From JBEKHI01 sp050012355 (GTDB lineage: Bacteria > Actinomycetota > Actinomycetes > Streptosporangiales > Streptosporangiaceae), in assembly GCA_050012355.1 (NCBI GenBank), contig JBEKHI010000118.1, forward strand, positions 1-19,688: a DNA stretch of 19,688 nucleotides. Reading direction: 5' to 3'. Of this stretch, positions 14,328-19,688 are shown one piece after another; the stretch's first letter is position 1; each line of letters opens with the position of its first letter. The notes beneath the pieces are model-generated. The model was not told the origin of the DNA, did not search any database, and saw only the letters and a list, made by a program, of their open reading frames with translations. The position numbers and the translations under genes are program-made.

Positions 14328-15055
14328 GGTTGCGTGGAACCTCCAGGTGCGTGGTCCGCGCCGGTCGGCGAATCGGGTCGGCGCGCGGTCGCGTTGACGG
14401 TGAGCGTGAGGAAAAGCTGCCAGATCATCCGTGACGTCAGCGGCGTCAGGGTGGCGGTCTCATCTTCCTCAGTAGCTAGCATCCACACGCCCGTTCCTCC
14501 TGTATCAACCAGCAGGACACAGTCCCTCGACGGCTCCGTCGTGACCGCGCACATCTGCATCGGTTGTCCCCAGATCCTGCTGACATCCGGATTATCTCGC
14601 GGCGGCGGGACACCCGGGTCGGCAAGCCTTCGCAGCAGAGCCGGCAGTGGCAGCTGGCAGGGGCCTGACCACTGTGCCCGCGATCCGAATCCGAGCCAGT
14701 GCAGTGCGTCGACCGGTACCCAACCGGGTGCGACCACTTGGAGGTCGTACTCGCCGGAGACCAGCGGATGTCGTCCGGTGAGGTCCTCTGGCGTGGTGTC
14801 CGCCGTTATCGCGGGGCTGGACTGGGCAAGGACGACGGCTCGGTCGTACCCGAGCCACGCCTTCCATACCCGAACTGACCGGCCGGTGCCCACCTCGATC
14901 TGCACGTGCACGTTGGACCACCGGATCACGTCAAGGAAGTCATCGGCCTCGGTGGGCGAACTCTCCAGCATGAGGCGCAGCTCAGCTTCGGTGACGACCA
15001 GCGGCTCATCCGGCATGGTGGCTTGCCGCAGCAGCTGGTATCTTTCCGTATTCAC
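14324..15055 (-). CDS. Unrecognised T7SS-locus protein, possibly EspG-like
   Basis: 243 aa, GTG start overlapping the upstream stop (GTGA); its own stop overlaps the TPR start. Soluble alpha/beta pattern with no signal peptide or TM segment: an N-terminal helix (LVVTEAELRLMLESS), strands with VRVWKAWLGYDRAVVLAQ, then GEYDLQVVAPGWVPVDALHWLGFG, a Pro-rich loop and a C-terminal helix (SRMIWQLFLTLTVNATARR). The size, order of elements and the GYDRAVV strand loosely recall EspG-type ESX chaperones, but I do not recognise a diagnostic motif, and the tail is low-complexity. Position within a tightly overlapping operon of T7SS-associated genes supports a role in the same process. Confidence 0.6.
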   Translation of the reverse strand: MNTERYQLLRQATMPDEPLVVTEAELRLMLESSPTEADDFLDVIRWSNVHVQIEVGTGRSVRVWKAWLGYDRAVVLAQSSPAITADTTPEDLTGRHPLVSGEYDLQVVAPGWVPVDALHWLGFGSRAQWSGPCQLPLPALLRRLADPGVPPPRDNPDVSRIWGQPMQMCAVTTEPSRDCVLLVDTGGTGVWMLATEEDETATLTPLTSRMIWQLFLTLTVNATARRPDSPTGADHAPGGSTQP

Positions 15056-15531
15056 CCAGGACCCCCGGGAACGCGGGTGGCCGGCACCATTGCGGCGGCG
15101 ACATCCTCGAACACCGGCGCCAGATCCAGGTAATCCTCCACCTGACAGCTAGCGGTCAGCGTGGTGGCCACTCCGAGCGCGACCGTCCACCAATGCTCGG
15201 TGGCCAGCGCGTAGATCCCGCTGCGATAGGCGCACAGCACGCGACGTCCCTCATGACCGTCGATGGTGGCGGGGTCGATGGCGATGACCTGAAAACCAGT
15301 CAGCATTCGCCGCATGCCCTCGAGCGACGCGTCGGTGTAAGCCGCCACGTCCATCATCGCGGGCGGCGTCCGTTCCACGGTCGCCACGATGTTAGGCCGG
15401 AAATGCGGCGTCTGGCCGGGCTCGATCGGGAAGGCAAGCACGACCGGAGCGCCGGCGTCGAGAACCGATTCCCAGCGGGCCGGCACTCGAAGCCGCAAGC
15501 CGCTGCCAGGATGGGTTACAGAATCGGTCAT
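15052..15531 (-). CDS. LpqN/DcrB-like domain protein, no signal peptide
   Basis: 159 aa, ATG overlapping the upstream stop (ATGA). The pattern LRLRVPARWES ... FRPNIVATVERTP.AMMDVAAYTDASLEGMRRMLTGFQVIAID..TIDGHEGRRVLCAYR ... WWTVALGVATTLTAS matches the LpqN/LpqT-Mtc28 and DcrB/PsbP-like fold: an opening amphipathic strand with P-x-x-W, a central 'F.PN' strand, a helix, then a strand ending in 'TLTAS'. Known members are usually lipoproteins, but this one starts with a hydrophilic MTDSVTHPGSG and has no lipobox, so it appears cytosolic. Such proteins recur in actinobacterial T7SS accessory clusters. Function unknown. Confidence 0.6.
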   Translation of the reverse strand: MTDSVTHPGSGLRLRVPARWESVLDAGAPVVLAFPIEPGQTPHFRPNIVATVERTPPAMMDVAAYTDASLEGMRRMLTGFQVIAIDPATIDGHEGRRVLCAYRSGIYALATEHWWTVALGVATTLTASCQVEDYLDLAPVFEDVAAAMVPATRVPGGPG

Positions 15532-15914
15532 CGCAGGCCCCTCGAGTGCTCTCGGTACCAGGCTGGCAGGAAGCGCCTAGGAGTCCGGAGCATGAACGCG
15601 AGTCCGCAGAGAAATACCACGATCGCAGGTATGCCAAGCACTCCCGCGGCGCCGCTGCTCAACCCGGAAATCAACGAGGCGAGGCCGAGCAGCATCCCGC
15701 CAGCGCACATCCAGGCCAGCCCGAACGGGAAGTACGGAAACGCCTTCCCATAGGAACCGTTTGTCCAGCGCCGCCATCTCCCGGTGTAGGCAAGCCAGCC
15801 AGGAAGTCCGAGAAGGACGGCTCCCACGAGAAGGAGCAGCCCGTCGGCTGGAGTGAAGGCCGTGGTCTGCGTGGCTTGGCCCGCGTACACGGTCAAAGCC
15901 CCAAACCGTGCCAT
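15528..15914 (-). CDS. Small membrane protein, three TM helices
   Basis: 128 aa from the ATG at 15914, fixed by AGGAG 7 nt upstream; the frame is open to 15935 but the extra start has no ribosome site. Hydrophobic helices at ~24-44 (GLLLLVGAVLLGLPGWLAY), ~63-87 (FGLAWMCAGGMLLGLASLI) and ~90-110 (GVLGIPAIVVFLCGLAFML), separated by a basic loop (GRWRRWTNGSYGK) and closed by an Arg-rich tail. The start overlaps the end of the putative effector gene by 22 nt and the stop overlaps the next start by 4 nt. No family recognised. Adjacency to a glycine-zipper protein makes it a candidate immunity protein for that effector; this is inference. Confidence 0.7.
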   Translation of the reverse strand: MARFGALTVYAGQATQTTAFTPADGLLLLVGAVLLGLPGWLAYTGRWRRWTNGSYGKAFPYFPFGLAWMCAGGMLLGLASLISGLSSGAAGVLGIPAIVVFLCGLAFMLRTPRRFLPAWYREHSRGLR

Positions 15915-17407
15915 ATCGATTCTCCTGCGTCCCACACGCTGTGCCCGACCGCTCGCCCCACCTGACTGCCGGCGAAGCCGCCCACGATACCACCCACTAC
16001 TCCGCCGACGACGCCTCCGACCACAGTGCCGGGACCAGGGAAGATCGAGCCGATGGTCGCGCCAAGCGTGGCCCCGCCCTCGGCGCCGACCTCTGCTCCG
16101 GCCCAGGCGCCGGCGACGGTCGCTCCGCCCACCACGGTGGTTTGTCCGGCCGCGTCGGCGATCCGGTCACCTGTTGACCAGGTCGGGTGCAGGGACTCGT
16201 CGTCCTGCCAGGTCTCCTCCCACTGGCTGTAGAGGGTGAGCCCGGAGCCGACTACGAACAGGCCCTTGCTACTGTAATCGGCCCATTCAGGAACGTTGAT
16301 CGGCTCAGTTCTGATGCCGGAGTCGACGCCGGTTTTCCATCCAGCGCCCAGGTCTTCAGGCGGCAACGGGATGCGTGGGTCCACGCTGGAACCAGCGGGA
16401 ACGAGAAGTCCGCTGTCTCTCTCAGCCCACTGCTTTCCCAAGGCGGTTATCTCGTCCTCGACAGGAATATCATCGGTCCTGGGGACAATGGGCCAAGGCG
16501 TATCGGGTGAGCTAGGTAGCATTATCCGGTACCCGGTGCCGTATTTCGAGAACAGGTAGCCAGCCGTTCCGAAATAGAGCGCGCCTTCCTCGTCCGAGGT
16601 CAGGTGAGCGCCGCTGTCTGGGAGCAGATTAGCCCAGTTCGGCGCCAAGCGGCCGGGTTCCCAGTAGTACTTCAAGTCCTGATCTTCGATCGCGGTCGCG
16701 AGCGAATTCATCGTCGTGGTGGCGTTATCGGCGCTCTCAAGCAGGACAGCCACCGGGCCGGGATCGCTGGCCGCGTCGGCCGCCAGGTCGTCGGTGAGTT
16801 GCTTGCTCTGAGCGGATGAAAGCCCGCCGAGGTTATACGCGGCAGCCAGCGAGTTGGCGTATCCGCCAAGGATCTTCTGGTCGGACTTTGTGAGCTGATT
16901 CCCGCTCGATGTTTCCAGCATGGACGCGAGATTGCCCGCGGCGGTAGCGACACCGGGCTGAGACCAGAAGTAGGCGAGCCACTCCTTGTCGGTCTGATGA
17001 GCTTCCAGATCCTCCTCGGTCACCTGCACCTGCGAGCGATCGCCGCTCTTCTCCGCCGCGACGAATTGCTGTGCCTGGAACAGCGCATCGATCTTGTCGG
17101 GGTCTGTGATGTCCCAGGGAATGTAGGCAATACCCGCGCTCACCAGGTCAATGTTGGCCGGCTGAGCCATCCACTCCTGGGCCAGGTCGGACCGGGCGCG
17201 CATGTCGGCGGCGTCCCCAGGTGCGCGGGCCTCGGCTTGCTTGAGCCCCGTCAGATTGAGAGGGGTCCCGGCACCGGAGTTCCAGTACTGTTCCAGCGTG
17301 TTGACGATGACTGGAACGTTCTGCGCCAGCACGCCATTCAGGTTCTCCAGCGCGGATGCCAGCTCGGCGAGCCGTTCCGGCTCGACCCCGACCTCATCAC
17401 CGGACAT
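15893..17407 (-). CDS. Putative T7SS effector with ESX-type N-terminus and C-terminal glycine zipper
   Basis: 504 aa from the ATG at 17407 (GGAG 8 nt upstream); a GTG at 17416 would add MAA. Residues ~1-85 are two helices joined at YWNSG, a W-x-x-G variant of the ESX hairpin (DEVGVEPERLAELASALENLN), so export by T7SS without a Sec signal is expected. Residues ~130-260 are helical (EWLAYFWSQPGVATAAGN, LAAAYNLGGLSSAQSKQL), loosely like DUF6571-type actinobacterial proteins. The tail from ~423 is an extended glycine zipper with repeated GGVVGG / GGIVGG and AGAWAGAEVGAEGGATLGATIG, able to form packed membrane helices. Zipper tails are known in pore-forming or membrane-inserting secreted proteins. 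No catalytic motif seen. It follows a WXG100 gene by 55-64 nt, and a small membrane protein overlaps its end. Confidence 0.7.
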   Translation of the reverse strand: MSGDEVGVEPERLAELASALENLNGVLAQNVPVIVNTLEQYWNSGAGTPLNLTGLKQAEARAPGDAADMRARSDLAQEWMAQPANIDLVSAGIAYIPWDITDPDKIDALFQAQQFVAAEKSGDRSQVQVTEEDLEAHQTDKEWLAYFWSQPGVATAAGNLASMLETSSGNQLTKSDQKILGGYANSLAAAYNLGGLSSAQSKQLTDDLAADAASDPGPVAVLLESADNATTTMNSLATAIEDQDLKYYWEPGRLAPNWANLLPDSGAHLTSDEEGALYFGTAGYLFSKYGTGYRIMLPSSPDTPWPIVPRTDDIPVEDEITALGKQWAERDSGLLVPAGSSVDPRIPLPPEDLGAGWKTGVDSGIRTEPINVPEWADYSSKGLFVVGSGLTLYSQWEETWQDDESLHPTWSTGDRIADAAGQTTVVGGATVAGAWAGAEVGAEGGATLGATIGSIFPGPGTVVGGVVGGVVGGIVGGFAGSQVGRAVGHSVWDAGESIWHGLGL

Positions 17408-17471
17408 TGCTGCCACTCCGTTCCGCGCTCTGATCGCGCACCCTGGAGAACGGACACGTCACCGCCTGGGT

Positions 17472-17762
17472 TCAGGTGCCGGCGTGTGTCTTCTCGAGCG
17501 ACTGTTCCAGCTGAGTGCGGACATCGTCGACGATGCTGGTTTCAGCCGACGGTAGGTCGGCGAGGACCGACTGCACCGAGTTGTACGTTGAGCGCCACTC
17601 GGCTTCCCATGCGTTGGCCGTGGCTCCGGTCCAGGTCTGTCCGCCGAGCAGCGGTGTCACTTTCGCGATCGCAGCGCTGATCGCATCTGCGGCCTGCTGC
17701 ACCGTGCCCATGTCATCGCTGGCGTCATCCACCGCTTCCTGGATGAGTGCGCCGTACCCCAT
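17472..17762 (-). CDS. WXG100-family protein, first gene of the accessory unit
   Basis: 96 aa from the ATG at 17762, chosen because TAGGGGGT lies 4 nt before it and the protein then starts at the usual ESX length; the frame is open to 17825, but those residues (MICTVRYDRKRL) are basic and unlike the family. Helix 1 (LIQEAVDDASDDMGTVQQAADAISAAIAKV) and helix 2 flank W44-T-G46 (TWTGATANAW). It precedes the 507-aa-class effector and is probably its export partner. It differs clearly from WXG100-A and -B, so it is a separate lineage. Confidence 0.8.
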   Translation of the reverse strand: MGYGALIQEAVDDASDDMGTVQQAADAISAAIAKVTPLLGGQTWTGATANAWEAEWRSTYNSVQSVLADLPSAETSIVDDVRTQLEQSLEKTHAGT

Positions 17763-17981
17763 CGCGCTACCCCCTACGCGGGTCAGTATGAGTCGTTTGC
17801 GATCGTACCGTACTGTACAAATCACCAGAAGTTGCCTAATAACACTTGAGTCACGGATCTAGGCTAATCTGAACCGGTTCGCGCTGTAGATGCGTGAATA
17901 TGTTTGCGAGTAGTTTGTCCAGGGGGTCACCGCCAGGGCAGGTGGGGGACCGCGGCCCCGCACGAGACGGAGGGAAATTCC
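17763..17981. promoter_or_regulatory. Divergent control region of two ESX genes
   Basis: 219 bp between divergently read WXG100 (minus) and ESX-like (plus) genes, with locally lower GC at 17800-17920. It contains three GTAC words spaced 5 nt apart (17805, 17810, 17815) and a perfect 10-bp palindrome GAACCGGTTC (17871-17880). These are reasonable operator candidates. I could not assign promoter boxes with confidence. Confidence 0.45.
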
Positions 17982-18260
17982 ATGGTAGACAGTTTCATTG
18001 GTGTCGACGTCGCGGGTGTTCAGGGTTGGCAGAGCCAGCTGAACGCGGCGCACGAGAACGTCATCACGGCGCTGAACCACTACAAGACCACCGCGCAGCA
18101 GAACGCTGAGGTCGCGCACGGCTCGCACTTCGACAGCCTGAACAGCCAGTGCGAAAGCATCACGAGCACGCACCTGAGCGACCACGACAACCTGCACACC
18201 CAGTACACCCAGGCATCCAACAAGCTGGTAACTGGTGTCCTCGACGTCGCTGGTAGCTGA
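17982..18260 (+). CDS. ESX/WXG100-like small protein lacking the W-x-G
   Basis: 92 aa, ATG with a strong GGAGGG site 8 nt upstream. The length and layout are those of an ESAT-6-type hairpin: helix 1 (GVQGWQSQLNAAHENVITALNHYKTT), a turn at HGSHF where W-x-G would stand, and helix 2 (DSLNSQCESITSTHLSDHDNL). Gln/Asn/His are unusually frequent. It is the only plus-strand gene of the T7SS region, lies tail to tail with the EccC-like ATPase gene and is separated from it by a shared hairpin. The strong ribosome site and own transcript suggest a highly made substrate. Family placement is by pattern only. Confidence 0.7.
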   Translation: MVDSFIGVDVAGVQGWQSQLNAAHENVITALNHYKTTAQQNAEVAHGSHFDSLNSQCESITSTHLSDHDNLHTQYTQASNKLVTGVLDVAGS

Positions 18261-18275
18261 CACCGCGGAGCCTGA

Positions 18276-18313
18276 CAACGTGGCGCGTCCCTGGCCGGGG
18301 ACGCGCCACGTTG
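18276..18313. terminator. Bidirectional hairpin terminator
   Basis: Perfect 16-bp stem (18276-18291 with 18298-18313; left arm CAACGTGGCGCGTCCC) and 6-nt loop TGGCCG. It begins 15 nt after the stop of the plus-strand ESX-like gene and touches the stop of the minus-strand ATPase gene, so it can end both transcripts. No T-tract. Confidence 0.8.
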
Positions 18314-19688
18314 CTATTCGGGGACGGCGAGCTGGATCGGGGCGACCGTTCCCGGCTTGACCAGCAGACCGCGGCCGACGCCCGCGGAGCTGGCGTTGCG
18401 CGGCAGCCGGATGCCGAAGATGTCCCCGTCGTTCACCGACGAGATGGCGACCAGCACCCCGGCCCGCGACTTGAGCGTCTCCTTCGCGAAACCGCCGAAC
18501 GCCTTCGACAGGTCGCCCACCGTCGAGGCGATGATCAGTCCGTGCTCGGCGTCCCGTCCGCTGGCCAGGATCTCCTCGAGCGGCTTGGACATCGGCCCGC
18601 CGACCAGCAGTTCCGCGTCATCGAGGATCACCACGTACCGGTCACGGCCGCCGATCGCCGAGGTCACCGCATCCGGCGTCACGTCCGAGCCGAGCACGCC
18701 GAGCATCCCCGGGCGCCCGGCGAGCGACCGCAGCGGCGAACGGCGCGGCGTGATCGCCAGCACCGGCGTGCCGCGAGACAGCAGCGACAGCGCCATGGTC
18801 ATCAGCGTCGTCGACCGGCCCGACCGGGCGGGGCCCGCGATCGTCAGCCCCGGACCATCCTCGACCAGGTCAAGACCCACCGGCGTGAGCTCGTCGCCGC
18901 CGGCGCCGGTCATCGCCCACACCGGCGATGGCGGTGTGAACGACGGGTCAAGCCGCAGCGTCTCCTCAAGCGTGATCCTGGATGGCAGCGCGTCCACCCT
19001 CATCGGCCGCAGCCGGCCGGCCACCGGACGGACGGCCGAACCGATCTGCCGCAGCGCGGCGACCTGGGCGGGCCCTGAGGGGTCCTGGTCGAGCAGCGCC
19101 ACCTGGACCTCCAGCGGGTCGGGCTGACCCTCGATCATGATCCGCCCGGGCGGCTGGCTGACCGGCATCAACCGCTCAGGAATGCCCGCCAGGGTGGCGT
19201 CGCCGGGGTCGTTCAGCCGCAGCACCATCCGGCGCTCGAAGACGGTCCCGGTCTGGCCGAGCATGGCCTGCCGGTCGGTGGTGACGACGGCCCGCAGCCC
19301 GACCGTCGAGCCCTCGCGCAGTATCTGCAGGAACGAGTCGATGAGCTTGCCGTAGTCGTACTTCTCGTAGGCGGCGAAATACCCTTCCCACCAGTCGAGC
19401 ATCAGCACGATCCAGGGCAGCCGCTGACTGGGGTCGGTGGCCCGCGCCCGCTGCTCGGCGAGCCCGGCGAAACCGTCCATGGCGAGAATCTGCTGGCGGC
19501 GGCCGATCTCGCCGCGCAGCTTGGCGAGCAGCCGCTCGATCCGGTCCGTCTGGTCGCGGGTGACCACCGCGCCGCAGTGCGGCAGCGCGGTCAGCGGCAG
19601 CAGCGCGCCCGCGCCGCAGTCGATCCCGTACAGGTGCACGTCCGCCGCGGAGTCGCGGGCCGCTATCGCGCCCGCGATCGTGCGCAGC
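18314..19688 (-). CDS. EccC-like FtsK/SpoIIIE ATPase of T7SS, C-terminal part (5' end outside window)
   Basis: The frame is open to the window edge, so only the last 457 residues are seen; the GTG at 19639 is internal (LRTIAGAIAARDSAAD precedes it without a break). The first visible domain is an FtsK/SpoIIIE ATPase fold with VHLYGIDCGAGALLPLTALPHCGAVV, a Walker-B-like strand (PWIVLMLDWWEGY) and VGLRAVVTTDR. The second domain has Walker A GPARSGRST, where the usual Lys is Arg, and Walker B YVVILDDAELL. Multi-domain ATPases of this kind (EccC) recognise ESX substrates and drive their export at the membrane; C-terminal domains with altered Walker motifs are common and mainly bind substrate signals. 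Together with the WXG100 genes it identifies the locus as T7SS. Confidence 0.85.
   Translation of the reverse strand, partial: LRTIAGAIAARDSAADVHLYGIDCGAGALLPLTALPHCGAVVTRDQTDRIERLLAKLRGEIGRRQQILAMDGFAGLAEQRARATDPSQRLPWIVLMLDWWEGYFAAYEKYDYGKLIDSFLQILREGSTVGLRAVVTTDRQAMLGQTGTVFERRMVLRLNDPGDATLAGIPERLMPVSQPPGRIMIEGQPDPLEVQVALLDQDPSGPAQVAALRQIGSAVRPVAGRLRPMRVDALPSRITLEETLRLDPSFTPPSPVWAMTGAGGDELTPVGLDLVEDGPGLTIAGPARSGRSTTLMTMALSLLSRGTPVLAITPRRSPLRSLAGRPGMLGVLGSDVTPDAVTSAIGGRDRYVVILDDAELLVGGPMSKPLEEILASGRDAEHGLIIASTVGDLSKAFGGFAKETLKSRAGVLVAISSVNDGDIFGIRLPRNASSAGVGRGLLVKPGTVAPIQLAVPE

Noticed and set aside
17090..17150. YIPWD in the effector as a T7SS Y-x-x-x-D/E export signal
   Set aside because: It is not placed at the end of an ESX hairpin helix, and such a short pattern occurs by chance; no clear signal was found in the WXG100 proteins either.

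Overview
The window is high-GC DNA with actinobacterial codon use (strong GC3 bias, frequent GTG starts, many 4-nt ATGA/GTGA gene overlaps). Gene content (an OsaA/OsaB/OsaC-like stress module, a DUF3099-type membrane protein, ESX/type VII secretion genes) suggests a filamentous-type actinobacterium. I cannot name a genus.

Left region (1-7739). A 5'-truncated hexapeptide acyltransferase converges on a two-gene minus-strand unit: a response regulator with a coiled-coil tail instead of a DNA-binding domain, preceded by a large soluble hybrid histidine kinase (HAMP array-GAF-HisKA-HATPase-REC). Divergent from it is a 700-aa protein joining an RsbW-like kinase domain, a GAF-containing sensor region and a PP2C/SpoIIE phosphatase. 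The layout matches the osaB-osaA-osaC osmotic-stress/sigma-B module of Streptomyces. A perfect 25-bp inverted repeat lies in frame inside the kinase gene. After this come a small-repeat region, a DUF3099-like membrane protein, a conserved hypothetical and a small two-helix membrane protein.

Right region (7740-19688). This is a type VII secretion (T7SS/ESX) accessory locus, almost all on the minus strand. Read in the direction of transcription it has: the C-terminal part of an EccC-like FtsK/SpoIIIE ATPase (cut by the window edge); a separate plus-strand ESX-like protein lacking the W-x-G; then an operon of WXG100 protein, a 507-aa putative effector with a C-terminal glycine zipper, a 3-TM protein, an LpqN/DcrB-like protein, an unrecognised 243-aa protein and a TPR protein. 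A strong hairpin ends this unit. A second unit follows: WXG100-A, calpain-like protein 3, a truncated small ORF, WXG100-B, calpain-like protein 2, a membrane-anchored small beta protein, an 85-aa small beta protein, and calpain-like protein 1.

The most interesting part is the calpain array. Proteins 1 and 2 keep the full papain-type C2 set (Gln, Cys, His, Asn). Protein 3 keeps the length and fold-defining motifs but has lost all four residues (Val, Thr, Val, Asp). The intact 85-aa gene sits among the active proteases, while only an 18-codon remnant of it follows the inactive one. This suggests a T7SS-exported protease family with a candidate inhibitor or immunity partner and a pseudo-enzyme paralogue. 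It is an inference from sequence and gene order.
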